DNA of 64,000 bases from Crossiella sp. S99.2 (lineage in GTDB: Bacteria; Actinomycetota; Actinomycetes; Mycobacteriales; Pseudonocardiaceae): assembly GCF_023094165.1 (NCBI RefSeq), contig NZ_JALMDK010000002.1, positions 881,541-945,540 of the forward strand. Reading direction: 5' to 3'. The notes beneath the pieces are model-generated. The model ran no database searches. It saw only the letters and a program-made list of their open reading frames with translations, and was not told the DNA's origin. Shown one piece after another: positions 35,123 to 43,223 of this stretch (position 1 is its first letter; each line of letters opens with the position of its first letter). The position numbers and the translations under genes were made by a program.

Positions 35123-36445
35123 TCAGACCGTGGCGGGCACCCGCTGCTCGGTCCTGATCTCCTCGGTCGAATCCACGGCCAGCGGGTCGCCGGTGGCCGG
35201 GGCGTTGAACACCTCGTCGTCCAGGGTGCCCTCGCTGCGCGCGACCAGCACCGGCACCACCAGCTGACCGGCCACGTTGGTGGCGGTGCGGATCATGTCC
35301 AGGATCGCGTCGATGGCGATGATCAGGCCGACCCCGGCCAGCGGCAGGCCCACCGTGGACAGGGTGAGGGTGAGCATCACGATCGCGCCGGTGAGCCCGG
35401 CGGTCGCGGCCGAGCCGAACACCGACACCGCGGCGATGAGCACGTAGTCGGTGAAGGAGAGCTGCACGCCGTAGACCTGGGCCACGAAGATCGCGGCGAT
35501 GGCCGGGTAGACCGCGGCGCAGCCGTCCATCTTGGTGGTCGCGCCGAAGGGCACCGCGAAGCTGGCGTACTGCTCGGGCACGCCGAGGCGGCGGATGGTG
35601 GTCTGCTGGGTCAGCGGCAGGGTGCCGATGGAGGAGCGGGAGACGAAGGCCAGCTGGATCGGCGCCCACGCCTTGGCGAAGAAGCGGACCGGGTTGACCT
35701 TGCCGACCAGGGCCAGCAGCAGCGGGTAGACCACGAACAGCACGATCGCGCAGCCGGCGTAGACCGCGATGGCGAAGGTGGCCAGCGGGCGCAGCAGGTC
35801 GAAGCCGTACTGCGCGGTGGCCTTGCCGATCAGGCCGAGGGTGCCCAGCGGGGCGAGCCGGATGACCCACCACAACGCCTTCTGGGTGATCTCCAGCAGG
35901 GACCGGCTGAAGTTCACGAACGGCTCGGCCTTGCCGCCGATCTTGTACGCGGCGATGCCGATCACCACGGCCAGGAACACGATCTGCAGCACCCGGCCCT
36001 CGGTGAAGGCCAGCACCGGGTTGGTCGGCAGCAGGCCCTTGAGGAAGTCCAGCCAGCCGCCCTGGCTCTTCGGCTTGTAGCCCGGGTCCACCGGCAGGGT
36101 GACCCCCTGACCGGGGTTGGTCAGCAGGCCGACGCCAATGCCGACGAGCACCGCGATCAGCGAGGTGATGCCGAACCAGAGCAGCGTCTTGCCTGCCAGC
36201 CTGGCCACCGTGCCTGGCCCGCCGTTGACGTTGCGCAGGTTGGCGATGCTCACCACGATCGCGGTGAACACCAGCGGCACCACGGCCAGCGTGAGCAGCT
36301 GGACGAAGGTGCTGCCGATGGTGGCCAGCGTGGTGGAAAGCCAGGTCAGATCGTTTGCCCTGGCGAGAACGCCGAGTAGGACGCCGAGCACGAGACCGGT
36401 GACGGTCTGCGCCCAGAACGGAAACTTCTTGAGTGCGGACAGCAC
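35123..36445 (-). CDS. Dicarboxylate/amino acid:cation symporter
   Basis: 440-residue transporter of the DAACS (GltP/DctA) family with about eight transmembrane segments and two re-entrant loops. Signature residues are the serine-rich hairpin SRSSIGTLPLTQ, the PFGATTKMDGCAAVYPA stretch in helix 7, and IDAILDMIRTATNVAGQ near the second hairpin. It would take up glutamate, aspartate or C4-dicarboxylates with Na+ or H+. GTG start at 36445. It is a single gene; the 211 bases upstream contain only a presumed promoter. Confidence 0.9.
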   Translation of the reverse strand: MLSALKKFPFWAQTVTGLVLGVLLGVLARANDLTWLSTTLATIGSTFVQLLTLAVVPLVFTAIVVSIANLRNVNGGPGTVARLAGKTLLWFGITSLIAVLVGIGVGLLTNPGQGVTLPVDPGYKPKSQGGWLDFLKGLLPTNPVLAFTEGRVLQIVFLAVVIGIAAYKIGGKAEPFVNFSRSLLEITQKALWWVIRLAPLGTLGLIGKATAQYGFDLLRPLATFAIAVYAGCAIVLFVVYPLLLALVGKVNPVRFFAKAWAPIQLAFVSRSSIGTLPLTQQTTIRRLGVPEQYASFAVPFGATTKMDGCAAVYPAIAAIFVAQVYGVQLSFTDYVLIAAVSVFGSAATAGLTGAIVMLTLTLSTVGLPLAGVGLIIAIDAILDMIRTATNVAGQLVVPVLVARSEGTLDDEVFNAPATGDPLAVDSTEEIRTEQRVPATV

Positions 36446-36656
36446 GAATTCCCCCAGGGAATCATGGGTTGGGATGGTTCAGGCCTGAGCGGGGGCGAGG
36501 CTCAGGCCGGACAGAGCGAACTCGCCAGACGTCCCAGATCGACGTGGCGGCGCTCAGTGAAGAACCATCGGATGCCCATGACTATGGGTAGAACTGTAAA
36601 TCCTGTTCACGTCTTCCCCGACCCCCTAACGGGTGAGGACAGTCACGTTGAGCAGG

Positions 36657-37289
36657 CTATTTAACCCAAAGATCAACTACCGAGACGCCGACCGCGCTGA
36701 GTAGCCGGCGGGTCAGCGGCAGGCTGATCCCGATCACGCTGCCGTGGTCGCCGTCGATGCCCTCCACGAACCAGCCGCCCAGCCCGTCCAGGGTGAACCC
36801 GCCCGCTACGTGCAGGGGTTCGCCGCTGGCCAGGTAGGCATCCAGTTCGGCCTCGCTCGGCGCGGACCAGCGCACCGTGGTGCTCATCGTCTCCTGCGCG
36901 CGGGCCACCACCTGACCGCCGCTGATCCGGACCACCGCGTGCCCGGTGAGCAGCTCGCCGGTGCGCCCGGCCATCAGCAGCCAGCGCTGCCGGGCGATCT
37001 CGGTGGTCGCGGGCTTGCCGACGATCTCCGGGCCGTCCGGGGTGTCCATCAGCAGCATCGAATCGCAGCCGACCACCACCGCCTCGGTCAGTTCGGCGGT
37101 CACCGCGGGCAGCACGGCCTCGGCCTTGGCCGCGGCCAGCGCGACCACGACTTCGGCGGGCTTGGGGTCGGGCAGCGCGGCGGCGACCGCGTCCTCGTCA
37201 ACGCCGGAGACGTGCACCACGGGGTCGATGCCCGCGGTGCGGAGCACGTTGAGCCGGGCGGGGGACTGGGAAGCCAGAACAAAGCGCAC
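36657..37289 (-). CDS. maf: Maf-family nucleotide pyrophosphatase
   Basis: 210-residue Maf/YhdE-like enzyme hydrolysing non-canonical or excess nucleoside triphosphates to monophosphates. The N-terminus MRFVLASQSPARLNVLRTAGI, the catalytic VVGCDSMLL, KPATTEIAR and the C-terminal GDHGSVIGISLPL are all standard. It is the equivalent of M. tuberculosis Rv3282 near accD5. The GTG start codon lies inside the 3' arm of a long terminator-like hairpin belonging to the upstream galactosidase gene. Confidence 0.92.
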   Translation of the reverse strand: MRFVLASQSPARLNVLRTAGIDPVVHVSGVDEDAVAAALPDPKPAEVVVALAAAKAEAVLPAVTAELTEAVVVGCDSMLLMDTPDGPEIVGKPATTEIARQRWLLMAGRTGELLTGHAVVRISGGQVVARAQETMSTTVRWSAPSEAELDAYLASGEPLHVAGGFTLDGLGGWFVEGIDGDHGSVIGISLPLTRRLLSAVGVSVVDLWVK

Positions 37290-37320
37290 GGCCGGGCAGC
37301 TTAGTTGCCCGGCCGTGCGC
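37284..37320 (-). terminator. Terminator of galactosidase gene overlapping maf start
   Basis: 15-bp perfect stem (37306-37320 with 37284-37298) and 7-base loop, followed on the minus strand by TTTGTT. It starts 12 bases after the galactosidase stop. The maf GTG (37287-37289) is within the second arm. Confidence 0.75.
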
Positions 37321-37332
37321 TTCGAGTCGGCT

Positions 37333-39135
37333 CTACTTCACGACCTCGATGCGATCCAGGTCCGGCGCGTAGTTGCCGGGGTTGCTGAACTTCAGCGAGT
37401 TCGTCCCGGCCTTGAGCTTCACCACGATCTCGGCCACGCCCGGGGTGCCCCAGCCGCCGGTGGGCGGCAGGTCGAAGTTGATGTTGGCGGCCCCGTTCAC
37501 CCCGACCGCGAAGGTCCGCGGATCGCCGGAGACGTAGCCCACCCGCACGGTGTAGTCACCGGCCCTCGGCACGGTGATCCCGTTGAGGGTGACCGAGCCG
37601 TTGCCCAGGTCGCCGACCTTGCGGCCGCCCGAGCAGCCCGCGCAGTCGGCGAGCTTGGCGCCGCCGGCGAGCACGCTGTCCGTCGCCTCGGCCTCCACTC
37701 CGGTGGGCTGACCGCCCGGGGTGATCTTGAGCAGCCGGGTGCCGTGCGTGGGCACCTCGGCGGTGAAGCCGTGCTGGTAGGCGCCCATCGAGGCGCCCGC
37801 CCAGACATCGCGGACCTGGGCCGGGCCGGTGATGCCCAGTTCGGCGAAGACCGCGTCTACCGGGGCCTTGGCCGCGCCCAGGTTGAACAGCGCCACGGTG
37901 TGGCTGCCGTCGGCGTTCTTGACCGACCAGACCTGCTGGTCCACCCCGGTGCGCACCGGCTTGGCAGGCATGCCGTTCTGGTTGATGGCCAGCACCTCGC
38001 GGTTGGTCAGCAGCGATTTGCCGAAGCTGTCCAGCTGGGTGAGGTCGTCGCCGATGTAGAGCGGGGCGTTGGTGATCGACCACAGGGTCATGTAGCTGCG
38101 CCGCTCGTCCGGGGTCAGGCCGTCCATCACGCCGTTGCCCACGTTGAGCGTGTCCAGGTCGTTCCACTGGCCCGGCTTCGCATGCTGGATCCACTGCGGC
38201 AGGTCGGCGAACCGGTCGTCCACGGAGTTCTGCCAGGTCACCAGGGTCGGGCAGTAGCACTCGACGTCGGTGTTGATCCGCCAGCCGGTGGCGTGCTCTT
38301 TCCAGAAGTCGATGGCCTTGATGTCGATCGACCAGGAAATCTCAAGGATGATCTTGCGGCCGGTCTTGTCCAGGCCCTTGCGCCAGGCCGCCACGTCCGG
38401 GCGGTTGTCGTAGTTGGGGCCTTCCTTCCATGAGCCGGGGCCGACGCCGTCCAGCTTGAAGAAGTCGACCTGCCAGTCACCGAACATCCGGGTGATCGAG
38501 TCGATGTACTTCTGCGCGCAGGGCTTGTCGAAGTCGATCTTGTAGGCGTTGTCCCAGCCGTTGGTGGTGCGCCAGTCCGGGTAGACGATGTCGTTGCCGG
38601 TGCAGCCGGGCGCGCCCTGGACGGGGAAGTTCTTCCGGTTGGCCTGGTCCAGACCGAAAGCCTCTTTCTGCAGGCCGACGGGCTGGTAGAGGCCGAACTT
38701 CAGCCCCTTGCGGTGCAGCTGCTCGGAGAGCCACTTGATGCCGCGCGGGAACTTCTCCTGGTCGGCCTTGGGGCGGCCGTACTCGTCGAACTGCGGCACC
38801 CAGCCCCAGGTGTGCCACCAGCCCGCGTCGATGTTGAGGTAGTTGTAGCCGTACTGCTTGAGATCGCGGGCCAGCACCTCGGCCTGCTTGAGCACGTTGG
38901 CCTCGGTGAGGAAGCTGGCGCGCCCCTTCGGGTTCACCCCCGGGTAGGAGGTGGTCTGCAGGCTCCAGCTGCTCCAGCCCAGGTACGGCCGCACCGCGGG
39001 CGCGGCCTGGGCGTCGGCGGACTGGGTTTCCTGCTGGACCACCGGCGCCTGGGCAGCGGGTGCGGCCTGCGCGGCGGCGCCCAGCCCGCTGGCCACGAGG
39101 CCGAGCGCGAGCAGGATTCGGGGTAAGGACCGCAT
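37333..39135 (-). CDS. Secreted alpha-galactosidase-like GH27 enzyme with C-terminal CBM
   Basis: 600 residues. A signal peptide (LLALGLVASGLGAAAQA) is followed by an Ala/Gln-rich spacer and a GH27-type barrel opening LGWSSWS. The nucleophile is probably Asp229 (DFFKLDG) and the acid/base Asp290 (WRINTDVEC). An all-beta domain (about 400-475) precedes a C-terminal CBM35/CBM6-like module (GVEAEATDSVLAGG... to the end). GH27 covers alpha-galactosidase, isomaltodextranase and arabinopyranosidase activities, so the exact glycan is uncertain. It is divergent from a ROK repressor, its likely regulator. Confidence 0.88.
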   Translation of the reverse strand: MRSLPRILLALGLVASGLGAAAQAAPAAQAPVVQQETQSADAQAAPAVRPYLGWSSWSLQTTSYPGVNPKGRASFLTEANVLKQAEVLARDLKQYGYNYLNIDAGWWHTWGWVPQFDEYGRPKADQEKFPRGIKWLSEQLHRKGLKFGLYQPVGLQKEAFGLDQANRKNFPVQGAPGCTGNDIVYPDWRTTNGWDNAYKIDFDKPCAQKYIDSITRMFGDWQVDFFKLDGVGPGSWKEGPNYDNRPDVAAWRKGLDKTGRKIILEISWSIDIKAIDFWKEHATGWRINTDVECYCPTLVTWQNSVDDRFADLPQWIQHAKPGQWNDLDTLNVGNGVMDGLTPDERRSYMTLWSITNAPLYIGDDLTQLDSFGKSLLTNREVLAINQNGMPAKPVRTGVDQQVWSVKNADGSHTVALFNLGAAKAPVDAVFAELGITGPAQVRDVWAGASMGAYQHGFTAEVPTHGTRLLKITPGGQPTGVEAEATDSVLAGGAKLADCAGCSGGRKVGDLGNGSVTLNGITVPRAGDYTVRVGYVSGDPRTFAVGVNGAANINFDLPPTGGWGTPGVAEIVVKLKAGTNSLKFSNPGNYAPDLDRIEVVK

Positions 39136-39171
39136 CGTTGCTGACCCTTCACTGGCGGGGACCGGGTTTTG

Positions 39172-39188
39172 TTTCCTTGGGAAGGAAA
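39172..39188. promoter_or_regulatory. Candidate ROK operator
   Basis: Perfect dyad TTTCCTT-GGG-AAGGAAA in the 67-bp region between the divergent galactosidase and ROK genes, 14 bases before the ROK start. Its position suits control of both genes by the ROK protein. Confidence 0.6.
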
Positions 39189-39202
39189 ATTAGCATCGTG
39201 GT

Positions 39203-40348
39203 GTGCACTACAACAGCCCCCAGCCCACGCCGGCCGGTGCGCTGGTCTTCACCACGGTCCTGACCAGGGGTCCGCTGTCCAGGGTGGAGATCGGCGAGCT
39301 GACCGGGCTGTCCTCGGCCACGGTCACCAAGGCCACCCGGCCCTTCCTGGACAACGGCTATCTGGTGGAGGAACGGGCCGAGGACCCCTCCGGCCGGGGC
39401 AGACCGCGCAGCCCGCTGGCCATCCGCGCGGACCGCGAGTTCTTCCTGGGCGTCAAGGTCACCGCGGCCGAACTGATCGCGGTGGTCACCGACCTGCGGG
39501 CAGGTGTCCGCGCCACCACCCGCCGCCCCCTGCCCGAGTGCACCCCCGAGACCGTGGTTCCCGCCATCGCCGCCCTGGTCGAGGAACTCCTGACCGAACC
39601 TGGCCGCCGACCCCGCGTCCGCACCCTGGGCGTGGCCGTCTCCGGCGACATCGACCGGGCCACCGGCGTCGTCCGCTCCTCCCCCTTCCTGGGCTGGACC
39701 CAGGTCGACCTGGCCGCCCAGTTGGGCGCGGCCACCGGCCTGTCGGTGCTGGTGGAGAACGACGTCAAGGCCCTCACCGCCGCCGAACGCTGGTTCGGCA
39801 GTGGCCTGGGCGCGAGTTCCTTCGCCCTGGTCACTTTGGGCACCGGCGTGGGCTGCGGCCTGGTGGTCAACGGTTCGCTGGTGGCCGGCGCGCACGGCGT
39901 GGCCGGGGAACTGGGCCACGTGCCGGTGGTCCCGGACGGCCCGCGCTGCCCTTGCGGTCGAACCGGTTGCGTGGAAGCGGTGGCGGCAGAGCGCGCGATC
40001 GTGGCCAGGGCGAGCGAGGTAGCCGGAACCGACCTGTCCCTGGCCGAAGCGGTAGCCACGGCCCGCTCCGGTGACGAGCCGCTCCGCGCGGTTTTCGCCC
40101 AAGCCGGCCACGCCATCGGCCTGGGCCTGGCCGCCCTGGCCAACCTGGTCGGCCCGGAACGGATCGTGGTCTCCGGCGAGGGCCTGGCCGCCTACGACCT
40201 GATCGGCGAACGCCTCCGCGAAACCTTCACCGCCCACGCCTTCGGCGCCGCGGCCCGCTGCACCCTGGAACTACGCCCGCTCTCCTTCGAGGACTGGGCC
40301 CGGGGCGCCGCCGTAGTAGGCATCGAAGCCCTCCTCAGCCCCACCTGA
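39203..40348 (+). CDS. ROK-family transcriptional regulator
   Basis: 381 residues. A short N-terminal winged HTH (LSRVEIGELTGLSSATVTKATRPFLDNGYL) precedes the ROK domain with VENDVKALTAAE, LGTGVGCGLV and the zinc segment GHVPVVP-x-CPCGRTGCVEA. It is probably a sugar-responsive repressor of the divergent GH27 gene, judged by gene order and the operator-like dyad. GTG start at 39203. It ends just before the largest cluster of intergenic repeat units. Confidence 0.9.
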   Translation: MHYNSPQPTPAGALVFTTVLTRGPLSRVEIGELTGLSSATVTKATRPFLDNGYLVEERAEDPSGRGRPRSPLAIRADREFFLGVKVTAAELIAVVTDLRAGVRATTRRPLPECTPETVVPAIAALVEELLTEPGRRPRVRTLGVAVSGDIDRATGVVRSSPFLGWTQVDLAAQLGAATGLSVLVENDVKALTAAERWFGSGLGASSFALVTLGTGVGCGLVVNGSLVAGAHGVAGELGHVPVVPDGPRCPCGRTGCVEAVAAERAIVARASEVAGTDLSLAEAVATARSGDEPLRAVFAQAGHAIGLGLAALANLVGPERIVVSGEGLAAYDLIGERLRETFTAHAFGAAARCTLELRPLSFEDWARGAAVVGIEALLSPT

Positions 40349-40372
40349 CCCAACCCCCCGGTGGCCCGTACC

Positions 40373-40450
40373 GGTTGGCCCAACTCGGCGTACGACTTGG
40401 GCCAACGGGGCGTACGAGTTTGGCCAACTCGGCGTACGAGATTGGCCAAC
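40373..40450. repeat. TTGGSCCAA/CGTACG palindromic repeat, locus E (four units)
   Basis: Four head-to-tail units, two with perfect TTGGSCCAA cores and two decayed (TTTGGCCAA, ATTGGCCAA), interspersed with three CGTACGA boxes, between convergent genes. Unlike loci A, B and D the units mainly repeat in one direction, so this looks like an expanded or rearranged copy. An ordinary terminator follows directly. Confidence 0.8.
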
Positions 40451-40465
40451 ACGCGGGAAAAAGGG

Positions 40466-40500
40466 AGGCGGGGCACCCCTGAGGGAGGGGTGCCCCGCCT
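40466..40500. terminator. Terminator between ROK and peptidase genes
   Basis: 15-bp perfect stem (AGGCGGGGCACCCCT, 40466-40480, with 40486-40500), loop GAGGG. On the minus strand it is followed by CCC and TTTTT, a good intrinsic terminator for the peptidase gene. Confidence 0.82.
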
Positions 40501-40518
40501 GGGGATTCGTGTGGAGTG

Positions 40519-42486
40519 TCAGCGCCGCACGAAGTCTCCGTTGGTCTGCTCGGCCGGGTCGAGTTGCGGGAGGTGGCCGGGCAGGTCAGGGGTCAGCGCG
40601 TCCCGGGCCGCGGGGGGCACCGTGGCCGCGCCGCCCACGATGGGGAGGGTGACGAAGGAGCGGGCCAGGTCGATGGTGACCGTGGGGCGGTTGGCGGGGG
40701 CCACGATGCGGCCCGAGTCGGTGCCCGCGATGATCACCGCGAGGCGGTGGCCCGCGGGGATCACGTGGTCGGTGCTGGCCAGGCGGAAGGTCATGGTGCG
40801 GGCCTGGCCGGGCACGATGGGGGTCTGGCTGGTCAAGGACTCCGAGTTGGCCAGGTCGGCCCAGCCGCGGGAGAAGACCTCAAGGCCCACGTTCGCGGTG
40901 GTGGTCGCGGTGTTCTTGTAGCAACCGTTGTCGCTCGGGGTGGCCTCGCCCCAGCAGGACTCGGTGCCCAGGGTGCTGATGCCCTCACCGGCGCCCGCGT
41001 AGTTGCGGATGGTGGACGGGCCGTAGTGCACCAGGACCGCGCTCAGGTGGGCGGTGCTGGTGGTCGGGGTGACCCGCACGGTCACCGAGCCGGTGCCGGA
41101 GATGCGCAGGTCCTTGGCCAGCGGGCCGGTGCTGAACAGGGTCCTGGCGTTGGAGGCGGTGTTGGGGTTGGCGGCCCAGTTCGCCGAGCCCTGGCCCGCG
41201 GTGTCGGTGAACTTCTCGGTGCTGCCGGGGGTGGCCTGGGTGGTGCCCAGCTGGCCGAGGCCCGCGTTCTGGCCCTTGCGGATGCGCAGGTTGACCTGCT
41301 CGGTCCCGGCCAGCGGCCAGGTCGGCTCGTTCACCCAGGTGTCGGGGGCGCGTTCGATGGTGGCCCTCGGCTCGTTCTCGATGCCGTTGTTCACGCCCAG
41401 CAGCCAGCGGTCGAACCAGCGGTGCAGGGTGTCCACCCACACCGAGCGGCGGAAGTCGAACGGGTCCACGTGCCCGGCCTGGGTCAGCCAGATCTTGCGG
41501 GTCACCCCGGCCGCGCCGAGCTTGTCCCACCACTGCCCGTAGTGCAGCGTCTTGACGTTGAGGTCGCCCTGGCCGTGCACGACGAACACGCTGGCCTTGA
41601 CCTTGCTCGCGTTCGGCAGGTAGTCCCGCTCGGCCCAGAAGGCGTTGTAGTCGCCGTTGCCGGTGGCGCCGTTGGTGAGCTTGGTCTTCTGCGCGCCGCA
41701 GTCCGGGCGGCCGCCCTTCTCCACCGTGTTGGCCAGGCCGACCGGGTTGAAGCCGAAGGACACGCCGTCGCTGCGGTAGTAGTCGTACCAGGAGCTGATC
41801 GCCCCGATCGGCACGATCGTCTTCAGGCCGGGCACGCCGGTGGCGGCCACCCCGTTGGCGATGGTGCCGTCATAGGACTTGCCGATCATGCCGGTGGCGC
41901 CGGTGCTCCACGAGGAAGACGCCTTGGCGTTGCCCGCCTTGGTGGTGAACCCGTCCGCGTTGCCGTTGAGCCAGTCGATGACCTTCTTGGCCGAGGCCAC
42001 GTCCGACTTGCCGCCGATATCGCTGCAACCCTCCGACCGGGTGGTCCCGGCCAGGTCCACCAGCACCACCGCGTAGCCGCGCGGCACGAAGTAGTTGTCG
42101 TAGAACAGCGGGAAGCCCACCGGCTGCTGGCCGTTGTAGGTCTTCTTCTCGCTCTCGTTGCCGCGGCCCAGGTTGTCGTAGTACGGGCTCGCGTCCATGA
42201 TCACCGGGACCTTCTTGCCCTGCTGGGCGGCTTCCGAAGGCCGGACGATGTCCGCGGCGACCCGGTCGATCACGTTGTCCCCGTCCAGGTCGAACCCGGT
42301 GGGCACGTACACGGTCTCGCGGATCGCGTTGGCATAGGAGTAGATGGGGTCACTGACCCCGCCCCGCAGCTGGAACGACTGGTTCGGGGACGCGTTGGCC
42401 ATGGGCACGAGAGTCAGCGCGCCAAAGCTGCAAGCCACGGTGGCCAGCAGCGCGGTGAGTGCGCGCAGTGGTCGGCGGTGGGTCAC
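40519..42486 (-). CDS. Secreted Xaa-Pro dipeptidyl-peptidase (S15/CocE type)
   Basis: 655 residues. A signal peptide (RRPLRALTALLATVACSFGAL, cleavage near ANAS) precedes an alpha/beta-hydrolase of family S15. Nucleophile Ser204 is in GKSYDGT, Asp308 in VVHGQGDLNV and His339 in TQAGHVDPF. The C-terminal part is the jelly-roll domain of this family. It would release X-Pro dipeptides outside the cell. GTG 42486 is chosen over GTG 42492 because AGGAGG lies 5 bases before the former and abuts the latter. It is divergent from a TetR gene. Confidence 0.9.
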   Translation of the reverse strand: MTHRRPLRALTALLATVACSFGALTLVPMANASPNQSFQLRGGVSDPIYSYANAIRETVYVPTGFDLDGDNVIDRVAADIVRPSEAAQQGKKVPVIMDASPYYDNLGRGNESEKKTYNGQQPVGFPLFYDNYFVPRGYAVVLVDLAGTTRSEGCSDIGGKSDVASAKKVIDWLNGNADGFTTKAGNAKASSSWSTGATGMIGKSYDGTIANGVAATGVPGLKTIVPIGAISSWYDYYRSDGVSFGFNPVGLANTVEKGGRPDCGAQKTKLTNGATGNGDYNAFWAERDYLPNASKVKASVFVVHGQGDLNVKTLHYGQWWDKLGAAGVTRKIWLTQAGHVDPFDFRRSVWVDTLHRWFDRWLLGVNNGIENEPRATIERAPDTWVNEPTWPLAGTEQVNLRIRKGQNAGLGQLGTTQATPGSTEKFTDTAGQGSANWAANPNTASNARTLFSTGPLAKDLRISGTGSVTVRVTPTTSTAHLSAVLVHYGPSTIRNYAGAGEGISTLGTESCWGEATPSDNGCYKNTATTTANVGLEVFSRGWADLANSESLTSQTPIVPGQARTMTFRLASTDHVIPAGHRLAVIIAGTDSGRIVAPANRPTVTIDLARSFVTLPIVGGAATVPPAARDALTPDLPGHLPQLDPAEQTNGDFVRR

Positions 42487-42594
42487 GAACACCTCCTGTG
42501 ATCTGCACTGACGCTAGGGCCACTGCCCTTCTGTTGCCAGGTCCGCGCGTCCGGACTATTGGGCGCGCGGCCGGACTCTGCTCAGCTGTGCTAG

Positions 42595-42616
42595 TTTTTG
42601 CTCAGATGAGCAAAAA
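42595..42616. promoter_or_regulatory. TetR operator overlapping the start codon
   Basis: Perfect 10-bp arms TTTTTGCTCA and TGAGCAAAAA separated by 2 bp. The ATG of the TetR gene (42606-42608) lies in the middle of the palindrome, so bound repressor would block initiation. TAGTTT (42592-42597) just upstream could be the -10 of a leaderless transcript. Confidence 0.65.
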
Positions 42617-43223
42617 GACCTTCACCGAGACCGCGCGGCGGGCGCAGATCGTGGCCGCCGCGATCGAGACGCTGGCCGAGCTGGGGCACGCGCGGACCTC
42701 GTTCGCCCGGATCGCCAAGCGGGCCGGGCTGAGCAGCACCGGGTTGATCAGCTACCACTTCGCGGGCAAGGAGGAGCTGATCACCGAGGTGGCGGCCACC
42801 GTGCTGGCGGAGTTCCGGGAGCACGTGCTGCCCAGGATGGCCGGGCTGGACTCGGCCGGTGCGCAGCTGCGCGCGTTCCTGCTGGCCAACTTCGACTTCA
42901 TGGCCGCGCACCGGCCGAAGTTGCTGGCGTTGCTGGAGATCGGCCAGGTGCTGCGCCCGAGCGCGGGGGATCCAGGTCTGCTGGAGAGCGATCTGGCCGG
43001 GCTGGCGGAGCTGTTGCGCGAGGGTCAGCGGCGTGGGGAGTTCCGCGAGTTCGACCCGAAGGTGCTGGCGCTGGCGATCCGCTCGGTGCGGGACGGGGTG
43101 CTGCGCAGGCTGGCGGCCGAGCCGGAACTGGACCTGGCCGCCTGCGCGGTGGAGGTGGTGCGGATGTTCGAGTTGGCCACGTGTGAACCGGGGGAGACAT
43201 GGGCAGGGGAACAGCGGGACTAG
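42606..43223 (+). CDS. TetR/AcrR family regulator
   Basis: 205-residue repressor. The HTH is at about residues 8-55 (SFARIAKRAGLSSTGLISYHFAGKEEL region), followed by a helical ligand domain. It overlaps the next gene (esterase) by 25 bases, so the two are cotranscribed. A 22-bp palindrome spans its start codon and is the obvious autoregulatory site; the divergent peptidase gene 120 bases away may be under the same control. ATG 42606 is used; longer in-frame starts would read through the operator. Confidence 0.87.
   Translation: MSKKTFTETARRAQIVAAAIETLAELGHARTSFARIAKRAGLSSTGLISYHFAGKEELITEVAATVLAEFREHVLPRMAGLDSAGAQLRAFLLANFDFMAAHRPKLLALLEIGQVLRPSAGDPGLLESDLAGLAELLREGQRRGEFREFDPKVLALAIRSVRDGVLRRLAAEPELDLAACAVEVVRMFELATCEPGETWAGEQRD

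Noticed and set aside
17122..40450. Intergenic repeats as a CRISPR array or integron attC sites
   Set aside because: Copies are kilobases apart at gene ends, have no regular spacers, no cas or integrase genes, and lack attC core sequences.
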